A stretch of 64,000 nt of DNA, taken from assembly GCA_041228345.1 (NCBI GenBank), contig CP166131.1, positions 1,605,001-1,669,000 of the forward strand, read 5' to 3'. Both the position numbers and the translations under genes were made by a program. The notes beneath the pieces were generated by a model. That model saw nothing but the letters and a program-made list of their open reading frames with translations, did no database searches and was not told the origin of the DNA. Source of the stretch: Alphaproteobacteria bacterium LSUCC0396. GTDB taxonomy: Bacteria > Pseudomonadota > Alphaproteobacteria > Puniceispirillales > Puniceispirillaceae. This document shows, one piece after another, positions 44,041 through 53,339 of the stretch (positions within the stretch are counted from its first letter, which is position 1; every line of letters starts with the position of its first letter).

Positions 44041-45054
44041 ATGGAAACGCTATTAAATCCACTGGTGCTTTTGGCGAATTTCATTCTGGTTCCCGGCCTT
44101 GCCTATGGCAGCCAGCTTGCCCTTGGTGCGCTTGGTGTGACGATGGTATATGCGGTGCTGAATTTTTCAAATTTTAGCCATGGTGAGATTATGTCTTTCG
44201 GTGCCATGTGTACCATTTTGGCAACCTATTGGCTGCAATCTATCGGCTTGTCGATTTCACCGTTACCAACGGCCCTTTTGGCACTGCCCTTTGGCATTCT
44301 AGGCGCGATTGGTTTGTGCCTATTATTGGACCGGCTGGTGTTTCGCTTTTATCGCCATCAACGGGCAAGCTCAGTCACCTATTTGATCGTTTCAATTGGG
44401 GTGATGTTCGTGATTGGGGGGGGGATACGTTTCATCATTGGGCCAGATGATCGAAATTTCAATGATGGCGACCGGTTTCTGCTGAAGGCCCGCGCATTTA
44501 AGGAAATAAGCGGCTTGTCCGAAGGCTTGGCAATCAAATCATCGCAGGCCATTACGGTGATTACTGCCGTCATTGTGGTAGCCGCTATATTCTGGTTTTT
44601 AAACCGGACGCGCACCGGCAAATCAATGCGTGCCTATGCCGATAATCAGGATCTGGCGCTTTTATCCGGCATAAGCCCGGATCGTGTTGTCAGCATCACT
44701 TGGGTTATTACAGCGGGGCTAGCGGCGATTGCCGGCACCTTATATGGACTTGATAAAAGCTACAAACCGCTAGTTTATTTGCATCTTGTTCTCCCTATCT
44801 TTGCCGCTGCAATCGTTGGCGGTGTTGGTAATCCAATTGGGGCAATTGTCGGTGGTTTTGTCATTGCCTTTTCCGAATTACTGCTCACTTTTGCCTATAA
44901 AAAAGTGGCCGCCTATTTATTTGGTGACGGGTTTTTTGGCGATGGGCTTTTACAGATATTATCTACTGATTATAAATTTGCAGTCTCCTTTATGATATTG
45001 GTTGTGGTGCTACTGGTAAAACCAACCGGCATTTTTAGTGGAAAGTCATTATGA
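44041..45054 (+). CDS. livH: Branched-chain-type ABC transporter permease, LivH type
   Basis: Integral membrane permease of 337 residues with about eight to nine helices; LivH features include GSQLALGALGVTMVYAVLNFSNFSHGEI near the N-terminus (given here in part) and the VGGVGNPIGAIVGGF motif near residue 260. Slightly longer than E. coli LivH. An unbroken run of nine G (44416-44424) codes for three glycines in FVIGGGI; insertion or loss of one G would truncate the protein. It overlaps livM by 4 bp. Confidence 0.9.
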   Translation: METLLNPLVLLANFILVPGLAYGSQLALGALGVTMVYAVLNFSNFSHGEIMSFGAMCTILATYWLQSIGLSISPLPTALLALPFGILGAIGLCLLLDRLVFRFYRHQRASSVTYLIVSIGVMFVIGGGIRFIIGPDDRNFNDGDRFLLKARAFKEISGLSEGLAIKSSQAITVITAVIVVAAIFWFLNRTRTGKSMRAYADNQDLALLSGISPDRVVSITWVITAGLAAIAGTLYGLDKSYKPLVYLHLVLPIFAAAIVGGVGNPIGAIVGGFVIAFSELLLTFAYKKVAAYLFGDGFFGDGLLQILSTDYKFAVSFMILVVVLLVKPTGIFSGKSL

Positions 45055-46424
45055 ACAGGCCATCAGAAAACACGCCTGCGCGCCACCGTATATTTCGTTT
45101 GCCCGCGGGATGGCCAGCCCATTGGCGCAATCTGGCGCTCGCTTGCATCATGGCATTAATGCTGAGTTTTGTCGGGTTTGTGCAAAGCTGGAATTTGGCG
45201 TTTTCACTCCTAAACATGTGCCTGATTTCTGCGATCATGTCGCTGGGGGTGAATATCCAATGGGGCTATGCTGGATTGTTTAATGCCGGGGTTATGGGGT
45301 TCGCTGCACTTGGTGGACTGGCTGCAGTGCTTGTGTCGATGGACCCGGTACCGGCTGCTTGGGCTGCTGGCGGGGGCGGGATAGGTCTGGGTTTGGTGAT
45401 CGGCTTTGTGACGATTTGTGCCAACATCTATCTCTGGAAACGGGCTCGGTCACACGGCAGGAAACGCTATTGGCTGATCGGCCTCGTTATTGTTGTTGGC
45501 TATAGTCTGATGCGTCTGGCGATTGATCCATCGGTCGCCGCGATTGAGGCGGTTGATCCAGCCATGACCGGTTACCTTGGTGGGCTTGGCTTGCCGATTA
45601 TCCTGTCATGGTTCGTTGGCGGCTTGTTTGCGGCTGCAGCGGCGTGGGTTGTTGGCAAGATCGCGCTTGGCCTTCGTTCAGATTATCTGGCTATCGCTAC
45701 GCTGGGTATTTCGGAAATAATTCTTTATGTGCTGAAATTTGAAGATTGGCTTACACGCGGTGTAAAGAATGTGAACGGCTTGCCGCGGCCGGTTCCCTAT
45801 GAAGTGGATCTGCAAGAGGCAGCGTGGTTTCAAGAAATCATTACGCAGTTTAACCTGTCAATTGTCGAGGCTTCATCCTTGCTGGTAAAGCTATGTTATG
45901 CAGGCCTTTTCCTCATTGTTTTACTAACCATAATTTGGCTCTCGGAAAGCGCCCTGCGTGGACCGTGGGGGCGGATGATGCGCGCAATCCGCGACAACGA
46001 GGTCGCGGCAAATGCGATGGGCAAGAGTGTTACCGCGCGGCATTTGCAGGTGTTTGTTTTAGGATCGGCAGTCATTGGCATTGCCGGTGCGATGCTGGTA
46101 ACGCTTGATGGGCAATTCACCCCGACAAGTTATCAGCCACTCCGGTTCACCTTTCTGATTTGGGTGATGGTGATTGTTGGCGGCTCGGGTAATAACTGGG
46201 GCGCGGTTCTGGGCGGTTTTGTTGTCTGGTTCTTCTGGATCGAGGCTGAACCAATTGGCCTTTGGCTTATCACCTTGCTGACCTCGGGCATGGAACCAGC
46301 CCATTGGCTGCGACTGCATCTAATCGAAAATGCAGCGCATACGCGCCTCATAACTATGGGGCTGGTCCTGTTGTTAACGCTGCGTTTTGCGCCGCGCGGG
46401 TTAATCCCCGAAGTTAAAAGATAA
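45051..46424 (+). CDS. livM: Branched-chain-type ABC transporter permease, LivM type
   Basis: Second permease, 457 residues, longer than most LivM. It has the characteristic LGLRSDYLAIATLGISEII, ALRGPWGRMMRAIRDNEVAANAMG and VIVGGSGNNWGAVLGGFVVW. An N-terminal basic segment and an added charged loop near residue 130 account for the extra length. It is the last gene of the operon and converges on the racemase gene, with 205 bp between. Confidence 0.9.
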   Translation: MNRPSENTPARHRIFRLPAGWPAHWRNLALACIMALMLSFVGFVQSWNLAFSLLNMCLISAIMSLGVNIQWGYAGLFNAGVMGFAALGGLAAVLVSMDPVPAAWAAGGGGIGLGLVIGFVTICANIYLWKRARSHGRKRYWLIGLVIVVGYSLMRLAIDPSVAAIEAVDPAMTGYLGGLGLPIILSWFVGGLFAAAAAWVVGKIALGLRSDYLAIATLGISEIILYVLKFEDWLTRGVKNVNGLPRPVPYEVDLQEAAWFQEIITQFNLSIVEASSLLVKLCYAGLFLIVLLTIIWLSESALRGPWGRMMRAIRDNEVAANAMGKSVTARHLQVFVLGSAVIGIAGAMLVTLDGQFTPTSYQPLRFTFLIWVMVIVGGSGNNWGAVLGGFVVWFFWIEAEPIGLWLITLLTSGMEPAHWLRLHLIENAAHTRLITMGLVLLLTLRFAPRGLIPEVKR

Positions 46425-46629
46425 AACCGGCGTTTATTCTGCGCAGTTAAATAGGCGATGAATTTTTAAAACCCGCAACCGTTCAAAAGGGAAATGACTA
46501 ATTAAGTCCAGATTGAAAACTGAAAGGCAACATACCCAGTCCATAAAGCAAGGCGCGCCAAGGTAACAACGCTCGCGTGCGGCTGTGGAGATCAGGAGAT
46601 GTGGCTGATGTCGTCAACCGAACAAGCGG

Positions 46630-47268
46630 TTAGACAAGCACAGGGATTAATTTTGCCGCGGCTGCCACTGGATCAATCAGGGTAATCTGATGATCCGGCT
46701 GTAATTTATGCCAAATATTGGTCATGCCAGCACAGCCAAGAACCACAGCATTATTGGGATATTCTAGGGCCATTTTGTGCAAATGTGACGAAATGATTTC
46801 GCGTGATTTGTCAGGCGCAGTCTCAAGATCAAGAACCGGAACGCCGCTGGCATAAACGCCATCACAAATCAGGCCAAATCCTTGCGCCCTGATATTTTCG
46901 GCGATCACCGGAACTGACACTGCCAAGGTGGTCAGCACTGAAAACCGCGCCGATGACAATGCCGCCAAATGAAACGATGCCTGACCAATGCCAATAACAG
47001 GCTTTTTTGTCAGTGCCCGCGCCTCGGCCAATCCGGTATCATCAAAACAGGCAATTACATAGGCATCAAAATTGCCGTTGGAAATGATATCAAGCACTCC
47101 CGGAACGGCAGAATCGCCATCTTCAGGGCCTTGAATCGCAGCTGGCGCCTGATGGTTGGTAATCGCTTCAACGTCATAATCTTTGGGAAGCTGGGCGGCA
47201 AATGACCGCGCACAGCTTGTGGTCATCGCAATTGTCGAGTTCGGATTGATAAAAGCAACACGGGTCAT
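46630..47268 (-). CDS. Aspartate/glutamate/hydantoin racemase family protein
   Basis: Cofactor-independent racemase of the HyuE type, 212 residues. The N-terminal INPNST motif and the paired catalytic cysteines C74 (in IACFDDTGL) and C179 (in LGCAGM) match hydantoin/allantoin racemases and related enzymes. It overlaps the upstream permease gene by 4 bp (ATGA) and so is the last gene of the potA-type transporter operon. That suggests the transported compound or its product is a substrate, for example a hydantoin, allantoin or D-amino acid derivative; which is unknown. Confidence 0.85.
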   Translation of the reverse strand: MTRVAFINPNSTIAMTTSCARSFAAQLPKDYDVEAITNHQAPAAIQGPEDGDSAVPGVLDIISNGNFDAYVIACFDDTGLAEARALTKKPVIGIGQASFHLAALSSARFSVLTTLAVSVPVIAENIRAQGFGLICDGVYASGVPVLDLETAPDKSREIISSHLHKMALEYPNNAVVLGCAGMTNIWHKLQPDHQITLIDPVAAAAKLIPVLV

Positions 47269-48158
47269 GGTGCAGGGGTTTCCGGCCGCGGTGCCTTGGC
47301 GGTTCGCCGCCGCAGCAGGGTGAATAAAATCAAAAATATGCTGATCGCCAAAAAACTGACTGCAGTGGTTAATGTGCCAAGCGCGTAAATCGTCGGGTCA
47401 GTTACCGTCGTGGTCAGGCCGCGCAATTCAAGCGGCAGTGTGTTCAGCCCGCCAATTGCCTGTGATGATCGCGCCAATTCATCATAGCTAAGCGTGAACC
47501 CAAAAAGCGCAACACCAATTAATGATGGCGCAATGATCGGCAGCACAGCCTCACGGAACGTCTGCCAAGGTCCAGCGCCAAGATCGCGCGCCGCTTCTTC
47601 ATAAGACGGGTCAAACCGGTTGAAAACAGCAAACATGATCAATAACCCAAATGGCAATGTCCAGGTTAGCTGGGCACCAAGCCCGGAGCTGAACAGCCCC
47701 ATCGTGGTGCGGAAATCATCAATCACCCACTGGATATTCATGTCACCGCCAATCGCCTTGACAGCATCATCAATGATCCGAAATTCAAGCGCTACCCCAA
47801 GGCTGATGACGATTGACGGCACGATCAGCGATGAAACGGTGGCATAGAATAAAAAGCTTGAGAGCGGAAAGCGTTTGCGGAAAGCCATCCCTGCCATCAG
47901 GCTTAAAACCACTGTTAGAACCATGACAACAAGGCCAAGGCGAATCGACCGGCCAAACGCACCCCAGATATCGATTACCCCGACGCCATCAAACAGCGAT
48001 TCAAACCAAAAGGTTGAAAAGCCGCGCATCGGAAATGTCAGGCCGCCATTTGGCCCCTGAAATGACAACACCAAGATCGATATAGTTGGTCCATACAGGA
48101 ACAAAATGAACAGGGTAAAAAAGATGCCAAGAGATAATTTGAAACCGCGACCAAACAT
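47265..48158 (-). CDS. ABC transporter permease, PotC type
   Basis: Inner-membrane permease of the spermidine/putrescine (POPT) group, 297 residues, six helices. The ATPase-contact EAA motif reads EEAARDLGAGPWQTFREAV near residue 190. It starts one base after the stop of the PotB-type gene and overlaps the racemase gene. A short Arg-rich C-terminal tail (LLRRRTAKAPRPE) is cytoplasmic. Substrate is not predictable from the permease. Confidence 0.9.
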   Translation of the reverse strand: MFGRGFKLSLGIFFTLFILFLYGPTISILVLSFQGPNGGLTFPMRGFSTFWFESLFDGVGVIDIWGAFGRSIRLGLVVMVLTVVLSLMAGMAFRKRFPLSSFLFYATVSSLIVPSIVISLGVALEFRIIDDAVKAIGGDMNIQWVIDDFRTTMGLFSSGLGAQLTWTLPFGLLIMFAVFNRFDPSYEEAARDLGAGPWQTFREAVLPIIAPSLIGVALFGFTLSYDELARSSQAIGGLNTLPLELRGLTTTVTDPTIYALGTLTTAVSFLAISIFLILFTLLRRRTAKAPRPETPAP

Positions 48159-49037
48159 CTATAACTCTTTTCGAATATCGACGAGTTTTGTCATTGCAAA
48201 AATAATCATCAAAGTTGTGATGATCAGGATCACTGCATTTGCCGCCGCCGCCGGAAATTGTAGATAGGTCATTTCCACATTGATAATTTTGCCAACCGAT
48301 GGAATCTGCTGTCCGCCCATGACACCAATAGTAATAAAATCACCCATCACAATGGTGATCACAAAGATTGATCCGATTATGATACCGGGACGGCTGAGCG
48401 GAATAATAATATTGGTCAATGTCTGAAAACTGCTGGCGCCAGCATCATGCGCAGCCTCTATCAGCGAGCGATCGATGCGCATCATCGAGTTGAAAATCGG
48501 CACCACCATGAACAGCGTGTAAAGATGTATAAATGCCAGAATGACGGAAAATTCAGAATAGAGAAGCCATTCGGCAGGCGCGTCCGTCAGACCAATATTC
48601 TGCATTGTCGAGTTCACCAGACCATTGCGTCCCAGTAACGGAATCCAAGAAATCATCCGGATGACATTCGAGGTCCAGAATGGGATTGTGCAGAGCAGAA
48701 ATAAAACAATCTGCATTTGTAAACTAGACACACAAAAAGACAAAAACAGCGCGACAAGAAATCCGGTGAGCAGGGTAATCAACCATGTAATAAAAACGAA
48801 TTTCAAGCTTGAGATATAGGTTGCAAAGGATGTGCATAAATCCGGCAGGCTCTTGACGCAGCCGTAAAAAATATCTTGGTAATTTGTAAAAATAAAATCG
48901 GGAATAATCGAATAGGAATTGTAATCCCAAAAGCTAACCATAACGACGAGGCAGAGTGGGACAATGAAAAAGGTAAAAATAACAAATGCAAAGGGAAGCG
49001 ACAGAATTGTTGCGCTGTGTTTTTTTACATCCAACAT
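48159..49037 (-). CDS. ABC transporter permease, PotB type
   Basis: Partner permease of 292 residues with six helices and the EAA motif EAAHDAGASSFQTLTNIIIPL near 190. The start at 49037 (MLDVKKHSATIL) is preferred to one at 49067. Its ribosome-binding region is a homopolymer: T7 then G9 (49042-49050 as C9 on the + strand), then TAAA and ATG. The length of that G tract could influence translation. It is the third gene of the operon. Confidence 0.9.
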   Translation of the reverse strand: MLDVKKHSATILSLPFAFVIFTFFIVPLCLVVMVSFWDYNSYSIIPDFIFTNYQDIFYGCVKSLPDLCTSFATYISSLKFVFITWLITLLTGFLVALFLSFCVSSLQMQIVLFLLCTIPFWTSNVIRMISWIPLLGRNGLVNSTMQNIGLTDAPAEWLLYSEFSVILAFIHLYTLFMVVPIFNSMMRIDRSLIEAAHDAGASSFQTLTNIIIPLSRPGIIIGSIFVITIVMGDFITIGVMGGQQIPSVGKIINVEMTYLQFPAAAANAVILIITTLMIIFAMTKLVDIRKEL

Positions 49038-49101
49038 TTTACCCCCCCCCAAAAAAATCTGCGGCAACGGTAATGGCTGCCGCAGATTATATTAATATGC
49101 T

Positions 49102-50364
49102 TTAGGCCGCTACGAATTCATTCCATTTGCGAACCATATATCTATTCTCGTCCATAGTGGCATTCCAGCAGGCAACGCCGCCCATACGCTCAACGAATGA
49201 CCCGCCGTCTCTTACTTCACCAGCACTTGCCAGCTTTTTGCCATCAGGGGCTTTGATGTCCTTGGCCGCCGCTTTGCCAAGCATCCAGTAATCCCACTCA
49301 TAATCTTCCATATACTGCTTGGCAGTTGACGGGACGGCTGAGTAATAGCCCTGACGGTTGAGATAACCACCAACAAAACCTGACAGATACCAGTTAATAA
49401 ATTCATAACAAACATCAGCCTGGTAGCCTTTGGTCGCAGCAGATAATGCAAAGCCAACTGCCCATGCACGATAGCCCTCTTTCAGCGGCTGATAGACGCA
49501 TGGGATGCCTTGCGTCCGCACGGCGGTAATCGCAGGTGACCACATAGACTGGATCACGACTTCGCCTGATGCCATCAGGTTTACGCTTTCGTTGAAATCA
49601 GACCAAAGGGCGCGGAACTGGCCGGCCTTTTTCGCTTCGATTAGAATCTTGATTGTCAGATCAATTTCATCGCGTGTCATGTTACCTTTGTCAGGATATT
49701 GATATTCGCCCATCGACTCGACAACCATTGCTGCATCCATAATCCCAATTGACGGAATGTTCAGAATTGATGCTTTGCCTTTGAATTCCGGGTTCAAAAG
49801 TTCTGCCCAGGTGTTGATTGGGCGCTTGATAAGATCAGGGCGAATGCCGAGTGTATCAGCATTGAACACAGTCGGGATCAGCGTTGCCCAGCGGGTTGGC
49901 TCAGATGAGAACTCACTCGATTTTTCATCTTTCAGATAGAAAACCTTTTTTGGCGCTGTGCCCTGATCACCAATTGTCTTGCCGCCGATTTGACCAAGCG
50001 TATGGGTCGTACTAATATTGTCGAATTCCTTAATCCGCTTTGAGTCCATTCCAAGGATATTCCCTGACGGCACCAGCTTTGGTAGGCTAAAATACTCAGT
50101 GTCAACAATGTCAAAGCTGTTTGGCTGGGTCAAAACCCGCTTCGTAACCTCATCAGTTGTTACGGGAATATATTTCACCGTAATGCCCGTATCTTCGAAA
50201 AGCTTCTTGTCAATCTCGCTTCCCATTGTCGTTGCGGTACCGAGATAGCGGACAATTTTTTCATTGGCAGAATGGACTGCTGGTGCACTGAGGCCAAACC
50301 CGGCAAGGGCGGCAGTGGCACCGGCCGTTTTAAGAAGTGATCGTCTGTCAATTTGCTTAGCCAT
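49102..50364 (-). CDS. ABC transporter substrate-binding protein, Tat-exported, PotD/POPT type
   Basis: Periplasmic binding protein of 420 residues, extracellular solute-binding family 1-like. The N-terminus carries a twin-arginine signal: DRRSLLKTAGATAALAGFGL before APAVHSA. The mature part has SFDIVDTEYFSLPKL and WKGWAVGFALSA-type stretches seen in polyamine/opine-type binders. Tat export implies folding in the cytoplasm, common for this group in alphaproteobacteria. It lies between the ATPase and permease genes. Confidence 0.88.
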   Translation of the reverse strand: MAKQIDRRSLLKTAGATAALAGFGLSAPAVHSANEKIVRYLGTATTMGSEIDKKLFEDTGITVKYIPVTTDEVTKRVLTQPNSFDIVDTEYFSLPKLVPSGNILGMDSKRIKEFDNISTTHTLGQIGGKTIGDQGTAPKKVFYLKDEKSSEFSSEPTRWATLIPTVFNADTLGIRPDLIKRPINTWAELLNPEFKGKASILNIPSIGIMDAAMVVESMGEYQYPDKGNMTRDEIDLTIKILIEAKKAGQFRALWSDFNESVNLMASGEVVIQSMWSPAITAVRTQGIPCVYQPLKEGYRAWAVGFALSAATKGYQADVCYEFINWYLSGFVGGYLNRQGYYSAVPSTAKQYMEDYEWDYWMLGKAAAKDIKAPDGKKLASAGEVRDGGSFVERMGGVACWNATMDENRYMVRKWNEFVAA

Positions 50365-50379
50365 AGTTTTGTTCCTTTC

Positions 50380-51351
50380 CTATGCTTCTAGTTGTAGCTG
50401 GTCCTTTTTTAACCAGCTGGTTTTCACCTGATCCCCTAAATCAAACTTCGTCTTGGTAAATTCCATATCTGACTGAACAACAGTAAGGAGGCCGCGGTCT
50501 GACTTGACCTTCAAGCGCACCACTGATCCTAAAAACTCTACACCCGTCACCTCGCCAGTGCCCCCCGGTGTCACCTTTATCCGATCCTCTCGGATTGATA
50601 TTGGCCGCCCCTCACCCTCAATAACATTATGCCCGCCAATGAAACGTGCAACGAAGGCATTGCGAGGCTTGGTGAATATTTCGATTGGCGAGCCCTTCTG
50701 TTCGACCTTGCCGTCATTCATCACCAGAATCACGTCAGCCAATGCCATTGCTTCTTCTTGGCTGTGCGTCACATGAACAAAGGTAATGCCAAGCTGACGT
50801 TGCAACAGCTTTAATTCCGACCGCATTTCAATGCGCAAAAAAGGATCAAGTGCCGATAGAGGCTCATCGAGCAGTAACAGTTTTGGCTTGGTGATTAACG
50901 CCCTCGCAAGCGCCACCCGCTGCTGCTGACCGCCTGATAATTGGCTGGGATAGCGTTGCGACATCGTATGGAGCTGGACACTTTCAAGAAGCTCCATGGC
51001 GCGCGCATGACGTTCGGTCTTGCCAACCCCCATGATCTTCAACGCAAAAGCGACATTGTCGATCACTTTTAGATGCGGGAACAGCGCGTAGCTTTGGAAC
51101 ATCATCGATGTGCTCCGCGCTGCTGGTGTTTCGTTTGATATATCCAGATTGTCCAGAAAAACAGCGCCACTGGTAATGTCCTCATGTCCGGCAATCATCC
51201 GCAGCAACGAAGTCTTACCGCATCCTGACGGCCCCAAAAGACAACAATATGTGTTTTCTGAGAGCGATAGATTAATCCCCCGCACGGCGACGGTGTCCCC
51301 ATAGCGCTTTTCAAGGTCAATCAGCTCAAGATGGTTATTCGACTGGTTCAT
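50380..51351 (-). CDS. ABC transporter ATP-binding protein, PotA type
   Basis: ATPase of the importer, 323 residues, with Walker A GPSGCGKTS at 40-48, signature LSGGQQQR at 138-145, Walker B LLLLDEP at 158-164 and a C-terminal TOBE domain. The start at 51351 (MNQSNNHLELIDLEKRYGD) is favoured over one at 51390. It is the first gene of the operon ATPase-binding protein-PotB-PotC-racemase. A 7-bp inverted repeat (51377-51404) lies just upstream in the leader. Confidence 0.92.
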   Translation of the reverse strand: MNQSNNHLELIDLEKRYGDTVAVRGINLSLSENTYCCLLGPSGCGKTSLLRMIAGHEDITSGAVFLDNLDISNETPAARSTSMMFQSYALFPHLKVIDNVAFALKIMGVGKTERHARAMELLESVQLHTMSQRYPSQLSGGQQQRVALARALITKPKLLLLDEPLSALDPFLRIEMRSELKLLQRQLGITFVHVTHSQEEAMALADVILVMNDGKVEQKGSPIEIFTKPRNAFVARFIGGHNVIEGEGRPISIREDRIKVTPGGTGEVTGVEFLGSVVRLKVKSDRGLLTVVQSDMEFTKTKFDLGDQVKTSWLKKDQLQLEA

Positions 51352-51376
51352 TATTTTGCCCTTAACTTTGCAGGAC

Positions 51377-51404
51377 CGTATCTGGACCACTGAAAAAAGA
51401 TACG
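51377..51404. promoter_or_regulatory. Inverted repeat before the PotA-type operon
   Basis: CGTATCT (51377-51383) and AGATACG (51398-51404) are perfect inverted repeats with a 14-bp spacer, 26 bp upstream of the operon's first start codon. Position suits an operator or a leader hairpin. No regulator gene is adjacent. Confidence 0.5.
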
Positions 51405-51648
51405 TCTATATTTTCAGCAGAGTGGAAATATTTTTGCACCGCGCCCACAACGATCGCACACTTGACTTCGCCGTGATATTACTGGTCTATCACTATCTGG
51501 CGATTGTTAGTATCGGTCAATAAATTGGTTAGGAAAAATAATATAGCCAATGATTCCATAGATATATATACGGATAATCATTGCATGAGATCATGCTGAC
51601 GCGACTAGAAATGACGAGAATCGAACTTATTTTCACAAAGGTGAAGAG

Positions 51649-52275
51649 ATGAGCCGCTTCCATATTGTTGAACATCCGCTCATTGCGCATAAGATGTCTG
51701 TTCTGCGCAACAAGGAGACGAAATCACCCCTGTTCCGACAGACTTTGCGGGAAGTTGCCTATTTAATGACCTTTGCGGTTACGCAGCATTTGGATTTGGT
51801 TCCCTTGCGTATCGAGACGCCGCTTGAGGTTGCTGACTGTTATCAACTGAAAGCTCCAAACCCTTGTCTGGTTTCGATCTTGCGTGCCGGTAACGGCTTG
51901 ACTGAAGCCTTGCTGAACATTCTTCCAGAGGCATCCGTTGGGCATCTAGGCATGGCAAGAAATGATCAGACCTTACAGCCAGAAAAATATTATACCAAAC
52001 TGCCAAGTGATATTTCTGCGCGGCAGGTTATTCTTGCTGATCCGATGTTGGCAACAGCCGGAAGCACCGTTGCTGCAATCGATATTCTGCGTGACCATGG
52101 GGTCAAAGATATTGTCTTTATGTGTCTTCTGGCGGCGCCCGAGGGAGTCGAACGATTACGCGAAGCACATCCTGATGTGCCAATCTTTACCGCAGCACTT
52201 GACCGGCAGCTTAACGAGAAGGGCTATATATTGCCCGGCTTGGGTGATGCTGGCGACCGGATTTATGGCACGTAA
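51649..52275 (+). CDS. upp: Uracil phosphoribosyltransferase
   Basis: Salvages uracil to UMP with PRPP. The 208-residue protein has the typical HPLIAHKMSVLRNKET start, SILRAGNGL, the PRPP-binding loop VILADPMLATAGSTV (Ala in place of one usual Gly) and the C-terminal YILPGLGDAGDRIYGT uracil-binding end. AGGTGAAGAG precedes the ATG. It is a single gene, divergent from the transporter operon and followed by a terminator. Its place between nitrogen transporters and urease fits nucleobase scavenging. Confidence 0.96.
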   Translation: MSRFHIVEHPLIAHKMSVLRNKETKSPLFRQTLREVAYLMTFAVTQHLDLVPLRIETPLEVADCYQLKAPNPCLVSILRAGNGLTEALLNILPEASVGHLGMARNDQTLQPEKYYTKLPSDISARQVILADPMLATAGSTVAAIDILRDHGVKDIVFMCLLAAPEGVERLREAHPDVPIFTAALDRQLNEKGYILPGLGDAGDRIYGT

Positions 52276-52324
52276 ACTTTTGCCCTGTCGGGGTAGATCA
52301 AAATCGCCGTCACACGGACCCGCA

Positions 52325-52352
52325 AAAAACCCTGTTTTTAAACTGGGTTTTT
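52325..52352 (+). terminator. Intrinsic terminator after upp
   Basis: AAAAACCC (52325-52332) pairs with GGGTTTTT (52345-52352), with an inner GTTT/AAAC stem. The 3' T-run gives a standard rho-independent terminator 50 bp after the upp stop. Confidence 0.8.
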
Positions 52353-52460
52353 AAGCACTCGAAATTTGTTTAACTTTACAAAGTCCGGTGAGGTTGTTTA
52401 TCGAAGCAAAAAACCTAATATGAACAGATGTAAATTAAATTTATCATTAGGTGTTCCAAG

Positions 52461-53282
52461 GTGCCAGTAACTGCGAATATTGAACAGCCAGCTTTGCAGC
52501 GTGCTCGTGGCACCATTGATCTTGTCATGAAATCTGGCAAGGTCGAGCGGTTTTACCAATCGGGCTCGGCCAAAATATTCATGCCGAAAACCTATGCGCA
52601 GACAATTGAGGCGGTTCTGGTGAACACTGCTGGCGGGTTAACGGGCGGGGATGAATTTGACGTTAGGCTTGGCGCTGACGGTGATACGCATCTGACCGTT
52701 TCAACGCAAACTGCCGAACGGGTTTATCGCGCATTAGGTCCGCAAAATGCCGAAATGCGTGTCAATATGACGGTCACTGGCGCGGCCACGCTTCATTGGC
52801 TGCCGCAGGAAACAATAATATTTGATGGGGCTCGATTCGCCCGTCATCTGGATGTTCAGATGGATGAGAGTGCCAGCTTTCTTGCCAGCGAAATGATGGT
52901 TTTTGGCCGGACTGCAATGCAAGAAACCGTGCGCCAGGCCAGCATATGCGATCAGTGGCGGATATGGCGCGACGGCAGGTTAATCCATGCTGAAGCATTC
53001 CGTCTTGATGGCCAGATTCACCAAAAACTACACCGCAAGGCCAGCGCAGCTGGAAATGTCTGCTTTGCCACGACAATATATATCGGCACGGATGCCGAAA
53101 CCAATGCAGAAGCAGTGCGAGAATTTTTCAATAATGTTGCCGATGTTGACGCCGCGGTTTCTGCATGGAACGGCAAGCTTGTTATCCGCAGCCTTTCTAA
53201 TGACACGGCAAGGCTGAGAAAATTCTTGGCACAATTCATCGAGCATTTCCGCCAAATTGCGAACCCGCGTGTTTGGAATTAA
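52461..53282 (+). CDS. ureD: Urease accessory protein UreD
   Basis: Chaperone that binds urease apoprotein with UreF/UreG for nickel insertion. The 273-residue protein has the family motifs VNTAGGLTGGDEFD, TVSTQTAERVYRA and LHWLPQETIIFDGARF. The start is GTG at 52461. It opens the urease operon ureD-A-B-C-E-F-G, all on the + strand with short gaps or overlaps; the only notable gaps are 57 bp before ureA and 28 bp before ureB. Confidence 0.94.
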   Translation: MPVTANIEQPALQRARGTIDLVMKSGKVERFYQSGSAKIFMPKTYAQTIEAVLVNTAGGLTGGDEFDVRLGADGDTHLTVSTQTAERVYRALGPQNAEMRVNMTVTGAATLHWLPQETIIFDGARFARHLDVQMDESASFLASEMMVFGRTAMQETVRQASICDQWRIWRDGRLIHAEAFRLDGQIHQKLHRKASAAGNVCFATTIYIGTDAETNAEAVREFFNNVADVDAAVSAWNGKLVIRSLSNDTARLRKFLAQFIEHFRQIANPRVWN

Positions 53283-53339
53283 CCGGCCCCTATTTATTTT
53301 GATAAGACTGCGCGTTCAGGTCACAAGGAGATTTTACCA

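Noticed and set aside
41301-46424. Liv-type operon as a urea transporter (urtABCDE)
   Set aside because: Gene order (binding protein, two ATPases, two permeases) differs from urt, and the binding protein does not show features I can tie to urea; proximity to urease alone is not enough.
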